Shown here: positions 15,921 through 25,125 of the stretch, one piece after another
Layout: every line of letters begins with the position of its first letter
Numbering within the stretch: the first letter of the stretch is position 1
Assembly: GCA_913774355.1 (NCBI GenBank)
Contig: CAJYGB010000020.1
Coordinates: forward strand, 1 to 64,000
Source of the DNA: an uncultured Chryseobacterium sp.
GTDB lineage: Bacteria; Bacteroidota; Bacteroidia; Flavobacteriales; Weeksellaceae
Direction of reading: 5' to 3'
DNA length: 64,000 bases
Program-made: the position numbers and the translations under genes
The notes under the pieces: model-generated
Database searches by the model: none
The model's input: the letters and a program-made list of their open reading frames with translations, nothing else
What the model was told of the DNA's origin: nothing

Positions 15921-16793
15921 ATGAAAAAGCCGGTTTTTTATTATCATCTCTTTGTTTTAGTATTAATCGGCTTTGTATTCAGTTCATGCAATACGAGAAA
16001 ATTCAAAGTCTGGGTGGGAACGGGTAACGAGCAGAAAATTTACAATCTGAAATACGGCGAACATAAGAGGCAGAAGATGGATGTTTTCCTTCCTACCGGT
16101 TATGCTGTAAACAACCCTGTGGTCCTGCTTATTCATGGCGGGGGCTGGACCATGGGAAAGAAGGAACACATGATCCAGATCCAGAAAATGCTTTTTCAGC
16201 ATAATATCCCCAGCATCAATATGAATTACAGGCTGGTTTCCGGATCTAAAAAAATCACGTACCGCGAACAGCTGGAAGATATCAATGCTGCATTGCTGAA
16301 GTTCAATACACTGGCTGAAAATGCCGAACTGCAGCCGGACAACTATATTCTTCTGGGCGAAAGTGCGGGTGGGCATCTGGCTCTACTGTATGGTTACGGA
16401 CATCCCGAACGGATTAAGAAAATTATCTCCCTCAGCGGGCCGACTGATTTTTATTCCCCCCAATATCTGAATTCTTTTTACTCCAAATATTCTTCACCGA
16501 CGATTCAGAAAGTGGTAGGTACGAAATTCGACCGTAAAAATTTATCCGAAGAATTTAAAAAGGCAAGCCCGATCGCCAATATATCCGATGTCCCTACCCT
16601 GCTCTTTCAGGGAAATCAGGATTTTCTTGTCAATCAGAAACAGGGACTGGCACTGGATTCTGCACTGACTGCGCAAAACATAGCCCATAAATTTGTTTAC
16701 ATGGAAAGAACCGGACATGCCCCAAGATTTTTCAGCAAAAGAAAACGGGACAGCATCATCTATCCGAATATTCTGGAATGGATCCGAAAGTGA
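15921..16793 (+). CDS. Secreted alpha/beta-hydrolase (esterase/lipase-like) lipoprotein
   Basis: The 290-residue protein has a lipoprotein signal ending VFSSC (Cys23). The hydrolase fold carries oxyanion motif HGGGW (72-76), nucleophile elbow GESAGG with Ser148, a likely acid Asp234 (QGNQDFLV) and His266 (RTGHAPRF). This arrangement matches BD-FAE/carboxylesterase-type hydrolases acting on short acyl esters, possibly in polysaccharide deacetylation. It would be tethered to the cell envelope. The gene stands alone between two repeat-rich spacers. The start follows TATCTTTA, a weak -7-like box. The natural substrate is unknown. Confidence 0.85.
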   Translation: MKKPVFYYHLFVLVLIGFVFSSCNTRKFKVWVGTGNEQKIYNLKYGEHKRQKMDVFLPTGYAVNNPVVLLIHGGGWTMGKKEHMIQIQKMLFQHNIPSINMNYRLVSGSKKITYREQLEDINAALLKFNTLAENAELQPDNYILLGESAGGHLALLYGYGHPERIKKIISLSGPTDFYSPQYLNSFYSKYSSPTIQKVVGTKFDRKNLSEEFKKASPIANISDVPTLLFQGNQDFLVNQKQGLALDSALTAQNIAHKFVYMERTGHAPRFFSKRKRDSIIYPNILEWIRK

Positions 16794-16799
16794 TTGAGG

Positions 16800-16826
16800 G
16801 GGCTGGAAGAGGGAAGCTGAATGCTT
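16800..16826 (-). repeat. Dispersed intergenic repeat R3 (inverted copy)
   Basis: GGGCTGGAAGAGGGAAGCTG then AATGC, directly after the esterase stop. Confidence 0.5.
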
Positions 16827-17298
16827 ACAGTTAGCAACAGTGTTGCGGCGGAGCCTGAAATGGGCGGCCAGCCGGCTGTTGTTCAGCTGGTGCTTTTTCT
16901 GATGATCAAAAATCTGAAGGATTGTTCTTTTATCGGATGGCTTCAGTTTTGATTGTCGCGAATGGTCTGCTTATCCTCACTTCCGGTAATTATCGCATTC
17001 CGGCGGATCATGTCCATCAGCTCCAGAGTCTTTTTAACTAGAATTTCATGGCACTAATGAGAGAAAGACACGCCTGTCGATAAACTTTCCGAGTGTGAAC
17101 TTCAGGTTTTATCTTAGGAGCTTTAAGGAAGCGGGTTTCCTGAAATCTCCAATATTCTGCAGCTGGAAGTGCTTACGGTGAGTACCTGTAAAAGAGGGAT
17201 TTATAAAAAACCGGGGATTGCCAATCTCGTTGAATTATTGGAGGTCTACGGATGGTGGAGAAAATCGGAGTAATGGATTCTTCTATAGCATACAAAAT

Positions 17299-17326
17299 AA
17301 TAACCTGCTCCAATGATCAGGTTATT
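17299..17326 (-). terminator. Terminator of the DedA-family gene
   Basis: The stem AATAACCTG / CAGGTTATT has an A-rich left flank, oriented for the minus strand. Confidence 0.65.
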
Positions 17327-17348
17327 CTATATCTTATACTGGTAATTC

Positions 17349-18056
17349 TTATTTTTCGTCCTCATCAAAATTATGGTTCTCATACTTTGAAAAATCCTGT
17401 TTTTTTCCGAACAGAAATTTAATAATTACCGGTACAGTGGTTATCAGGACAATCACGATGATAATAAGTTCCAGTTTCTTCTTTAAATCGATTCCGAACT
17501 GGTCGATAAAAAGCTTATCCAGGTAGTGACCCGCAAAAATCAGCAGGAAAGACCAAAGCACCGCACCAATGACGTTATCCCTTAAAAAGTCTTTTTTATC
17601 CATCTTTACGATTCCGGCAACGATAGGAGCAAATGTACGTACGACCGGTAAAAATCTTGCCATAATGATCGCCAGGGCCCCGTTTTTCTCAAAAAAATAG
17701 TGTGCCTGATATAGATACTTCTTTTTGAACAGCCAGTTATCCGGCTTTTTATATAAGGTAGAACCTGCTCTTCTTCCAAAATAATATCCCACCTCATTAC
17801 CGATAATTGCCGCTACCGCTACTGCAGAAGCCAGAATGAAAGTGTCGAAAAAATCGCTTCCCGTAGAACCGAAAGTCTCCCGGATGATGTCTATCGAATA
17901 AATTCCCGAAACGAAAAGCAGAGAATCTCCCGGTAAAAAAAATCCTACGAAAAGACCGGTCTCGGCAAAAATAATAAAAAGAATCAGCCAGAACCCACCC
18001 AGTTTGATGTAGAACTCGGGATTTAACAAATCTCTCCAGTTGTTGTAATCTTCCAT
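17349..18056 (-). CDS. DedA family inner-membrane protein (SNARE-associated/VTT domain)
   Basis: The 235-residue membrane protein has the DedA/VTT core: ETGLFVGFFLPGDSLLF (~32-48), GNEVGYYFGRRAG (~98-110), and FxRxxPxxRTFAPIVAG as ARFLPVVRTFAPIVAG (~139-154), followed by the terminal hydrophobic helices and a charged tail (FSKYENHNFDEDEK). Bacterial DedA proteins are implicated in lipid scrambling/undecaprenyl-phosphate recycling and membrane homeostasis; the exact substrate here is unknown. It has its own promoter (TATTTTTG at 18080-18073) and terminator. Confidence 0.9.
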   Translation of the reverse strand: MEDYNNWRDLLNPEFYIKLGGFWLILFIIFAETGLFVGFFLPGDSLLFVSGIYSIDIIRETFGSTGSDFFDTFILASAVAVAAIIGNEVGYYFGRRAGSTLYKKPDNWLFKKKYLYQAHYFFEKNGALAIIMARFLPVVRTFAPIVAGIVKMDKKDFLRDNVIGAVLWSFLLIFAGHYLDKLFIDQFGIDLKKKLELIIIVIVLITTVPVIIKFLFGKKQDFSKYENHNFDEDEK

Positions 18057-18072
18057 ACCTTTTGATAAGCAA

Positions 18073-18080
18073 CAAAAATA
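18073..18080 (-). promoter_or_regulatory. -7 promoter element for dedA
   Basis: The minus strand reads TATTTTTG, 16 nt before the ATG. Confidence 0.5.
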
Positions 18081-18141
18081 GGATTAATAAACGTCAAACG
18101 GAAATATATTATAAGATTTTAACGAAATTTAAACATGATCT

Positions 18142-19254
18142 TTACAAGTCCATGTCATCGTCCGAAACGGCCGTCCCATCCGCCATCAGGAAGGCTTTCA
18201 GGAATGGGGTGAGGTTTCCGTTCATTACGGAATCCACATCCGAAGTCTCGAAGCCGGAACGTACATCTTTCACCAGCTTATACGGATGCATGACGTAATT
18301 TCTGATCTGGCTTCCCCACTCGATTTTCATCTTGTTGGCTTCAATCTCGTTACGGGCTTTCAATCGTTCTTCCAGTTCCATTTCATACAATCTTGAACGG
18401 AGCAACTGCATTGCTTTTTCTTTGTTCTGCAGCTGAGAACGGGATTCCGAGTTTTCAATAATAATTCCTGTCGGAGCGTGGCGAAGGCGGACTGCCGTTT
18501 CCACCTTGTTTACGTTCTGCCCTCCCGCTCCCGAAGACCTCATCGTCTCGAATGAAATATCGGCCGGATTGATGTTGATTTCAATAGTATCGTCCACCAA
18601 AGGGTATACATATACCGACACAAAGCTGGTATGACGCTTGGCATTGGAATCAAAAGGGGAAATCCTTACCAACCGGTGAACTCCGTTCTCCCCTCTCAGG
18701 TAGCCGAAAGCAAATTCGCCCTCGATTTCCAGGGTTACGGTTTTCACACCGGCCACATCACCCTCCTGAAAATTCAGTTCACGGATCTTGTAGCCCTGCT
18801 TTTCGGCCCACATGGTGTACATTCTCATCAGCATCGAAGCCCAGTCGCAACTCTCCGTTCCACCGGCTCCGGCTGTGATCTGAAGCACCGCCGAAAGCTC
18901 ATCCCCTTCATTGGAAAGCATATTTTTGAATTCCAGGTCTTCGATTTTTTCCACGAGCTGCGGAAAAGTAGCATCCAGTTCCTTTTCAGAGTCCGGATCT
19001 TCCTTGGCAAACTCCACCAGCACCTGCAGATCTTCAAACTGGGTATTGATCTCGTCGTAGGCTTCCACCCATTTTTTCTTGGACCGGAGCTGCTTCAGGA
19101 AGGCTTCCGCTGTTTTGGGATTGTCCCAGAATTCCGGCGCAGCCGTTTTTTCGTCGTCATTGGCAATTTCAATCTTCTTCTTGTCGATCTGAAGATATTT
19201 ATGGAGGTCGTCAATCCTTGATTGGATTTCTTTTATCTGGTCGTTGTTGATCAC
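18142..19254 (-). CDS. prfB: Peptide chain release factor 2, single-frame (no programmed frameshift)
   Basis: The 370-residue RF2 terminates translation at UGA/UAA. The stop-codon recognition tripeptide SPF is at 199-201, and GGQ (244-246) sits inside [11 protein letters not shown]. In most bacteria the gene is interrupted by an in-frame UGA after about 25 codons and needs a +1 shift at CUU-UGA-C. Here the equivalent site (KYL|QIDKK) reads CTT CAG ATC at 19194-19186, so the frame is continuous. The start codon and N-terminal coiled coil agree with the family. A -7 box lies 16 nt upstream. Confidence 0.95.
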   Translation of the reverse strand: MINNDQIKEIQSRIDDLHKYLQIDKKKIEIANDDEKTAAPEFWDNPKTAEAFLKQLRSKKKWVEAYDEINTQFEDLQVLVEFAKEDPDSEKELDATFPQLVEKIEDLEFKNMLSNEGDELSAVLQITAGAGGTESCDWASMLMRMYTMWAEKQGYKIRELNFQEGDVAGVKTVTLEIEGEFAFGYLRGENGVHRLVRISPFDSNAKRHTSFVSVYVYPLVDDTIEININPADISFETMRSSGAGGQNVNKVETAVRLRHAPTGIIIENSESRSQLQNKEKAMQLLRSRLYEMELEERLKARNEIEANKMKIEWGSQIRNYVMHPYKLVKDVRSGFETSDVDSVMNGNLTPFLKAFLMADGTAVSDDDMDL

Positions 19255-19270
19255 GATTTTTTATTTATTG

Positions 19271-19278
19271 CAAAAATA
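19271..19278 (-). promoter_or_regulatory. -7 promoter element for prfB
   Basis: The minus strand reads TATTTTTG, 16 nt upstream of the ATG. Confidence 0.55.
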
Positions 19279-19375
19279 AGAAATTTTTATTCCCTGATGC
19301 TCGGGTAAAGAAAGTACGGAATTTAATAGGTGAAAGTTTTACTTTGAGTGGTTGGGATCGCGTAAACGCGCAAAA

Positions 19376-19625
19376 TAATCCACCATCGCAATGCTGAAAA
19401 GGCGCAAAGAATTTGATAGAGTCAAATTTTTATACCGCGAATACTAACTGTTGAATTTGTATTCTTCTCTTTAGTAAGAGGCACTCAATTTTATCAAAGA
19501 TAAAATCCTCGCGCCTTATCCACGTAAAGCATTCAAAACCTTTTGCGTTCTTAGCGTTTCCCAACATGATTACATTGAAAAATTCACCATCTACTTACGG
19601 AGCAAAATCAACCATTAGCCATTCA
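19376..19625 (+). repeat. Dispersed intergenic repeat R1, copy 2 (most complete)
   Basis: This fills most of the 374-nt spacer between prfB and the AAA ATPase gene; no gene is present. It runs from CAAAATAATCCACC through GCGCAAAGAATTTGATAGAG, AATTTTATCAAAGATAAAAT, CCTCGCGCCTTATCC and AAAACCTTTTGCGTTCTTAG to ATTAGCCATTCACCC. The order of blocks is the same as at 10.6-11.1 kb, and the first block recurs near 58.0 kb. The inner TTTTATCAAAGATAAAA palindrome could fold in RNA. Confidence 0.65.
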
Positions 19626-19628
19626 CCC

Positions 19629-20990
19629 TTATCCCTGGCTTCCGCCTTCTTCTTCTTCATTGTGATGGAAGCCGATAATCCGGCGCGGTTCTTCCACTGC
19701 CCTGTAGGTATCCACTTCCTTTTTCAGTTCTTTGATGCGGGATTGAAACTGGTCGAAATTGTTGATGGTAACGTCCTTTAAAAAAACGGCTATCTGATCG
19801 AGGTATTCACCCGTCAGTTTTCCGGCAGCATCCCGCAAAGCTCCGTTAAGAAGATTCTGGTCTATTTTCAGGTCTTCGTTGCGGGTTTTCTGGTAAAGGT
19901 TCTTGATCCTCTTTTTCAGGCTTTGGGTAAAATCGATCAGCATGGTGTTGCTGAAGACTTTCATTTTTGCTGAAACGCTACTCCAGAAAGGAATTTTATC
20001 GGCTTTATTGTTTTTGAGGATTTTAAACAAAAGCGAGTCTTTTTCCAGATTTTTAGTCATGGCATACAGGATAATTTCCGCCCGCTCCGCCGCATTGGGA
20101 GGGAAAACGGGAACCATCACATCAAATCTTCCCGGTGCGGTAATTTCTTCATCGATATCCGAAACGGATTTTGCCGAACCTATCATCAGAAGCTCTTCCT
20201 GCTCAAATCTTGAGATATGATGAAGAATGATTTCCTGGGTTTCAAGATTGCAGGCAGCAACGGTGTTTTCAGCCTTTCTTGCCATCATGATCTCATCGAA
20301 ATCATCCATAAACAACAATACCCTGTCTTCTTTCATCATCGTTACCAGAAAATCGTTGAAATTGGTGCGGTTGCCGTCGACATAAGAGGTTCCGAGGTAA
20401 TGCTTTTTCACTTCTTTAAACGCATAGCCGATAATTTCCGCAATTTTATTCGCCCAGAAGATCTTGCCGCTTCCCGGAGGACCGTACAGGATAATCCCGG
20501 CCGGCTTGTTGATGCCCCAGTCTTTAATTTGTTGCGGATTTAAAAAGGGTTCCAGAATACCTGAAATGTAAAAAAACAGGTCCCGGTAACCGATGAAATC
20601 CCTTTTCTGAAGACTGGTTTTATGTCCGAAATAATCGTAAACGAATTTGTAGTTGCCGCCTAACCGGTTATCGATGCCATAACTGGAAACGGAAGACTTA
20701 AAGAAACCGTTATCGAAGATATTAGGATCTTTTTCTTTAATTGCTCTTTCTACTTTATCTTTCGGCTGTCTGATAGTTTCAGCGATCTGCTCAAGGGTTT
20801 TGGTTTTATCAAGGTCTTTTTCATAAATCCTCAAAAATTCAGCATTTTCGCGGGCAAATTTTTCAAAATCCTTTTTTACTTCAAAATTCGTACGGATACA
20901 ATCCGTAAGTTCAAGATCAAAATCCTGAATGAACTGCTTTATAGCTTCGGCGGAAACATTAAGTTCCTTGGCCAGTTCGATTAACTTCAT
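19629..20990 (-). CDS. AAA-family ATPase with IF2_N-like N-terminus and altered Walker A
   Basis: The 453-residue protein begins with a small helical domain (KLIELAKELNVSAEAIKQFI) like the IF-2 N-terminal fold. A helical linker follows, then an AAA module of the FtsH/proteasomal-ATPase kind: Walker A GPPGSGKI at 170-177, Walker B LLFMDDFDEI around 225-234, sensor-1-like GSAKSVSDID, and GRFD at 287-290. Position 177 is Ile (codon ATC, 20462-20460) where Ser/Thr normally binds Mg2+. Walker B has Asp-Asp instead of Asp-Glu. Both changes suggest weak or no ATP hydrolysis. The C-terminal ~110 residues are helical. Its partner and function are unknown; it is monocistronic with a TAAATTTG promoter box. 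Confidence 0.8.
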   Translation of the reverse strand: MKLIELAKELNVSAEAIKQFIQDFDLELTDCIRTNFEVKKDFEKFARENAEFLRIYEKDLDKTKTLEQIAETIRQPKDKVERAIKEKDPNIFDNGFFKSSVSSYGIDNRLGGNYKFVYDYFGHKTSLQKRDFIGYRDLFFYISGILEPFLNPQQIKDWGINKPAGIILYGPPGSGKIFWANKIAEIIGYAFKEVKKHYLGTSYVDGNRTNFNDFLVTMMKEDRVLLFMDDFDEIMMARKAENTVAACNLETQEIILHHISRFEQEELLMIGSAKSVSDIDEEITAPGRFDVMVPVFPPNAAERAEIILYAMTKNLEKDSLLFKILKNNKADKIPFWSSVSAKMKVFSNTMLIDFTQSLKKRIKNLYQKTRNEDLKIDQNLLNGALRDAAGKLTGEYLDQIAVFLKDVTINNFDQFQSRIKELKKEVDTYRAVEEPRRIIGFHHNEEEEGGSQG

Positions 20991-21009
20991 AATTCCCGAT
21001 TAATTCTAC

Positions 21010-21017
21010 CAAATTTA
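21010..21017 (-). promoter_or_regulatory. -7 promoter element for the AAA ATPase gene
   Basis: The minus strand reads TAAATTTG, 19 nt before the ATG. Confidence 0.5.
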
Positions 21018-21107
21018 AGATTTTTAAAAATTAAATTTCACTGATCTTCACTATTATTTGTAACAAAAATTAAATTATATAGACTACTACTATGTAAAAC
21101 AAATTAC

Positions 21108-22010
21108 ATGGAAAAAATTTTATCCGTAAAGAATCTGACGAAAAAATTCAAAAGAACGGTAGTGAACAATATTTCCTTCGATGTGGAAAGAGGAAATGTT
21201 TACGGACTGCTTGGACCGAACGGAAGCGGGAAATCCACAACCTTCGGGATGCTGCTTTCAACGATCAACCCTACCAGCGGCGAATGGTACTGGTTTGGGA
21301 AGAAGGGTACCGATCCCGATACATTGAAGAAAATCGGGGCCATTATCGAACAGCCAAATTTTTATCCGTACCTGAATGCGGAAACCAACCTGAAAATCGT
21401 AGCAGAGATCAAGGGAACACCTTATTCGAGAATTGATGAGGTTTTGAAAACCGTTAACCTCCTGGAAAGGAAGAAAGACTTGTTCCGAACATATTCCCTG
21501 GGCATGAAACAACGTCTGGCGATTGCCTCTGCCATGCTGAACAATCCCGAAGTGATGATCCTGGACGAGCCGACAAACGGGCTTGATCCTGAAGGAATCA
21601 TCCAGATCCGTGAGATCATCAGCAATATTGCAAAACAGGGAATTACGATTATTATCGCAAGCCATTTGCTGGATGAAATCGAAAAGATATGCAGCCACGT
21701 GATTGTTCTGAAAGAAGGAACTTCGCTGTACTGCGGAAGGGTGGATGAAATGACTGCCAACAACGGGTATTTTGAGCTAAAGGCAGACAACAATACATTG
21801 CTTCTGAATGCACTGAATGAACTTCAGTGGTTTACGGCCATTAACCATGACGGCGACCTGCTGAAAGCCCAGATCCGGGATGATGCCTCGGTTTCCGCTT
21901 CAGCACTGAATCAGAAGCTGTCTGAAAAAGGAATTTTCCTTTCGCATCTTACCAAGAAAAAATTGTCGCTTGAGTCCCAATTTCTTGAACTTGTAAAAAA
22001 CACAAAATAA
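21108..22010 (+). CDS. ABC transporter ATP-binding protein
   Basis: The 300-residue ATPase has Walker A GPNGSGKST (~36-44), the Q-loop in EQPNFYPYLN, signature SLGMKQRLAIA, Walker B MILDEPTNGLDPEG and the switch His in IIIASHLLDEIEKIC. The C-terminal ~90 residues are the extra domain seen in BcrA/NatA-type (ABC-2) exporters. It powers the adjacent permease, whose ATG starts 3 nt after this stop. Such pairs export bacteriocins, drugs or Na+, or take part in gliding/envelope functions; the substrate is not evident. A clear TAnnTTTG box was not found upstream. Confidence 0.92.
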   Translation: MEKILSVKNLTKKFKRTVVNNISFDVERGNVYGLLGPNGSGKSTTFGMLLSTINPTSGEWYWFGKKGTDPDTLKKIGAIIEQPNFYPYLNAETNLKIVAEIKGTPYSRIDEVLKTVNLLERKKDLFRTYSLGMKQRLAIASAMLNNPEVMILDEPTNGLDPEGIIQIREIISNIAKQGITIIIASHLLDEIEKICSHVIVLKEGTSLYCGRVDEMTANNGYFELKADNNTLLLNALNELQWFTAINHDGDLLKAQIRDDASVSASALNQKLSEKGIFLSHLTKKKLSLESQFLELVKNTK

Positions 22011-22012
22011 TC

Positions 22013-22858
22013 ATGATCAAACTACTAAAACTGGAATACTACAAAAACCTGAACTATCGGCCGTTCAAGGTTTTCACGATCTTATATTTCGCGATTCTTA
22101 TTGCACTGCTTTTCATCGGACTGGTGGATTTTGATCTATTCGGCGGAAAGGTCAATCTGAAGGAACAGGGAATCTACAACTTTCCGGAAATCTGGAATTT
22201 CACGACTTATATAGTTGCTTTGCTAAAAATTTTCCTGGGTCTCATTATCGTTTTTTCCATCTCCCAAGAGTTCAGCAACCGGATGTTCAAACAAAACACG
22301 ATTGATGGGTTAAGCAGAAAGGAATTCATCAGTTCTAAATTGTTAACAATAAGCGTTTTCACCATTATTTCTACGGTTATCGTCTTTGTGATTACAATGT
22401 TTTTGGGGTATCAGTATTCCAATACTACAGATCCAGGGAAAGTTTTTGAAGAAGTTTTCTTTATTGGCAACTACTTTGTGAAGTTATTTACTTTTTTCTG
22501 TTTTCTGATGTTTCTTTCCGTTTTGCTGAGAAAATCGGTGTTTGTATTTCTTGCTTTATTTGTATTATGGTTTGTCGAAAGCATTCTATTAGCAGTTGAA
22601 AAGTACCAGAAAATGCACGGCCTTACCGAATTGCAAAGAACCCATGTAGTTCAGAATGATTTTTTCATTTCCAAATTGTTCCCTCTTGAAAGCATGTCCA
22701 GCCTGATCCCAAATCCGATGATGAGGCTGAATATGGCCAAAATGATGGGCATGAAATACGAATTCCACTACCCTAAGGAAAGCTTAGTGGCCTGTCTGGT
22801 GTGGTGTGCCATTTTCATCTTCGGATCTTACTGGATTCTCAGAAAGAGAGACTGGTAA
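22013..22858 (+). CDS. ABC-2 type transporter permease
   Basis: The 281-residue protein has six hydrophobic segments arranged as in ABC-2 permeases. These include an N-terminal helix (~20-40), a first extracytoplasmic loop, a cluster of helices at ~105-205, and a final helix (LVACLVWCAIFIFGSYWIL) followed by a short basic tail. The motif NRMFKQNTIDGLSRKEF (~89-105) is characteristic of the cytosolic coupling helix in the NatB-like group. It follows the ATPase by 2 nt, forming a two-gene exporter operon that ends at the terminator at 22901. Confidence 0.88.
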   Translation: MIKLLKLEYYKNLNYRPFKVFTILYFAILIALLFIGLVDFDLFGGKVNLKEQGIYNFPEIWNFTTYIVALLKIFLGLIIVFSISQEFSNRMFKQNTIDGLSRKEFISSKLLTISVFTIISTVIVFVITMFLGYQYSNTTDPGKVFEEVFFIGNYFVKLFTFFCFLMFLSVLLRKSVFVFLALFVLWFVESILLAVEKYQKMHGLTELQRTHVVQNDFFISKLFPLESMSSLIPNPMMRLNMAKMMGMKYEFHYPKESLVACLVWCAIFIFGSYWILRKRDW

Positions 22859-22900
22859 TTGATTAGAAACATTCAACACAATATATTCAGATTATTTTTT

Positions 22901-22927
22901 AGTGACTCATTTTGGGTCACTTTTTTT
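22901..22927 (+). terminator. Terminator of the ABC transporter operon
   Basis: The stem AGTGAC / GTCACT is followed by TTTTTTT. Confidence 0.85.
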
Positions 22928-22973
22928 GTTTTTCCAATTTAAATTTTTATTAAATTACACCAAAATTACAGCC

Positions 22974-23606
22974 ATGAGAAAATCTTTTATGTACCGGGAA
23001 TGATCAGTGATTTGTTGATACCGGTTTTATTATGGTATTGCGTAAAGTCCTATAACAATCGAACGGTTTATAATATAGTTGGCAAAGGACAAAAGCAATT
23101 ACGACTACACTTTTGAACCCTTAAGAAATTGGAACTATAAGAAAATAAAAGTTGATCCTTTAACTGCTAAAGAAAACTCCACGCTCTATGTTTCTGAATT
23201 AAAATCACTTAAGAAAAGAAACCAAAAAGAAACCGGAATTGAGTTTATTCTGGATGAAAATAATACGTACGGCGATTTTGTTTCTTTATTGAATGATATG
23301 GCCACTGCAAAACAGGAAGCATATGCTTTAGATCTGGAAAAGACAGGACATTTGTTTGCTGTGACCAATTATATTGATACGGACGCACAGGCCAATTTTT
23401 TTGGTGATGATACCGTTATAATTCCTATTGATCACGGATCACTTTCATATGGAGAGTACAGCCCTAACCTCTACGAAATATCAAAACAAATTTTACTGAA
23501 TCTTCCAAAACCTGCTTATTATATCGTCTTCGGATTTTTATTATTTCTGAACATCTCGATGTTCAGCATCAAAGAAAATCTTCAGATGAAGAAAAATATA
23601 GTATAA
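22974..23606 (+). pseudogene. Membrane protein gene apparently broken by two compensating frameshifts
   Basis: An ATG at 22974 reads only 9 codons before TGA (23001). From about 22982 the +2 frame encodes a typical N-terminal membrane segment (KIFYVPGMISDLLIPVLLWY). The original frame takes over again near 23079 (AKDKSNYDYTFEPLRNWNYK) and runs to 23606, giving 175 codons from a TTG. That part ends with a second hydrophobic helix (PAYYIVFGFLLFLNISMFSI). One extra A in the AAAA run at 22979-22982 and one base less near 23075-23090 would give a continuous ~210-residue protein. Either a mutation pair or sequencing error explains this. The family is not recognised; topology is a soluble domain between two membrane segments. 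Confidence 0.6.
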
Positions 23607-23656
23607 CTGTTTATCAAACCTTGAAGGTTTAAACTAATAACCGGCAAAATATACAA

Positions 23657-23685
23657 CAAAAAAGGACTGCCTTTCGGCAGCCCCC
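23657..23685 (-). terminator. Terminator of the MsrA-MsrB gene
   Basis: The stem CTGCC-tttc-GGCAG is extended by AGGA/CCCCCT pairing, with the A-run on the left, so it reads on the minus strand. Confidence 0.7.
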
Positions 23686-23713
23686 TTACAATCACTTCTT
23701 CACTTTAAAACAC

Positions 23714-24847
23714 TTATTTTTTATCTTTATCCAGCAAGTCTATATATTCTCCGTAACCTTTTGCTTTCATTTCCGCTTTCGGAATAAATTTCAGCGAGGC
23801 ACTGTTGATGCAGTAACGAAGTCCTCCTTTATCGGCAGGTCCGTCGTTGAAGACATGTCCCAAATGCGCATCCCCGGTTTTACTTCTTACTTCTACCCTG
23901 GTCATTCCGTGGGAACGGTCCAGTTTTTCTTCTACCAGTTTTTTGGTAATCGGCTTGGAGAAGCTTGGCCATCCGCATCCGGATTCAAATTTATCGGTAG
24001 AAATAAACAACGGCTCTCCGGTAGTAATGTCTACATAAATCCCTTCTCTGGTTTCGTCCCAATATTCATTTTTAAAAGCCATTTCCGTCCCGTTTTCCTG
24101 GGTTACGTTGTACTGTTCGGCAGTCAGTTTTTCCTTTAAGACTTTTTTGTCCTGCTTCTGGTATTTGGTTTCTTTAGATTCCTTTGTTTCTTTTTTCGGC
24201 GGGTTGGCGTTTCTTGCCATTTCAAACAATCCCGGTTCAATGTGGCAGTAGCCTCCCGGATTTTTGTCCAGGTAATCCTGGTGATAATCTTCGGCACGGT
24301 AGAAATTTTTCAGAGGAATCGTTTCTACGACTACCGGCTTGCTGTAATTCTTAGCCAGTTTGGCCACTTCCGCTTTTACCATGGCCTCCGTTTCTTTATC
24401 AGTAGTATAAATTCCTGTTCTGTACTGGTTTCCTCTGTCATTTCCCTGTTGGTCGATGCTGGTCGGATCAATGGTTTTAAAATACAGATCGATCAAAAGT
24501 TTCAAATCAACTATCTCAGGATCATATTTTACTTTTACTGTTTCTGCAAAACCTGTGGTATGGCTTACCACTTCTTCATACGTCGGATTTTTTTTGTTTC
24601 CGTTGGCATATCCTACCTCCGTACCTACAACGCCTCTGATCTGCTGGAAAAAATGCTCGGTTCCCCAGAAACATCCGCCGGCAAAATAGATTTCTTTTAC
24701 ATTTTTATTGTCCATAATGGTCTCATTTTCTTTCTTTGTCTCCGTGGATTTCGGCTTGTTATCTCCACAGCTCGTCGCAAAAACTGCAATACCCAGAACA
24801 ACGCTGAGCAATATTAATATGTTCTTCATTTTTAATTTTATATCCAT
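23714..24847 (-). CDS. msrA/msrB: Bifunctional peptide methionine sulfoxide reductase MsrA/MsrB, lipoprotein
   Basis: The 377-residue fusion reduces both epimers of methionine sulfoxide. It starts with a lipoprotein signal (lipobox FATSC, Cys27); a second Met at position 7 (MKNILILL) may be the true start. MsrA spans ~50-210 with catalytic GCFWG (Cys59). MsrB spans ~235-365 with [16 protein letters not shown] and the catalytic Cys346 in RYCINS. The CxxC zinc pairs of some MsrB proteins are not visible. Membrane anchoring places repair outside the cytoplasm, where it can protect envelope proteins. It is monocistronic. Confidence 0.95.
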   Translation of the reverse strand: MDIKLKMKNILILLSVVLGIAVFATSCGDNKPKSTETKKENETIMDNKNVKEIYFAGGCFWGTEHFFQQIRGVVGTEVGYANGNKKNPTYEEVVSHTTGFAETVKVKYDPEIVDLKLLIDLYFKTIDPTSIDQQGNDRGNQYRTGIYTTDKETEAMVKAEVAKLAKNYSKPVVVETIPLKNFYRAEDYHQDYLDKNPGGYCHIEPGLFEMARNANPPKKETKESKETKYQKQDKKVLKEKLTAEQYNVTQENGTEMAFKNEYWDETREGIYVDITTGEPLFISTDKFESGCGWPSFSKPITKKLVEEKLDRSHGMTRVEVRSKTGDAHLGHVFNDGPADKGGLRYCINSASLKFIPKAEMKAKGYGEYIDLLDKDKK

Positions 24848-25125
24848 TTCAAATCTTACTTTTCTTCATTAAAACCGCCCGTTTCAGATAACAAATTTCG
24901 GACTTATTTTCAAACTATTTCAAAGATAATCTCTATCTCAATGATAGCATGTCTTAAGGATTACCTTACACTATCATTTACGAAAAATATAGGGAAATGG
25001 ATTTGACAATAGCAAGATTTACCTCTTCATCCGGAATAAGTTTATCTGATTTTCAAAATGCGGACCTGGCATTTTATAATTGGAAATAAATATTTTGTCA
25101 ATTGGCCACTAATTGTACAAAAAAA

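Larger units (their letters stand above)
16794..17348. other. 555-nt spacer with a possible gene remnant and the dedA terminator
   Basis: No intact gene is seen. The plus-strand frame 17127-17273 is open for 48 codons and ends with an amphipathic, protein-like tail (KPGIANLVELLEVYGWWRK). It has no start codon in frame after the preceding stop, and other frames nearby show short protein-like stretches. It may be the 3' end of a decayed gene of unknown family. The dedA terminator is at 17299-17326. Confidence 0.4.
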
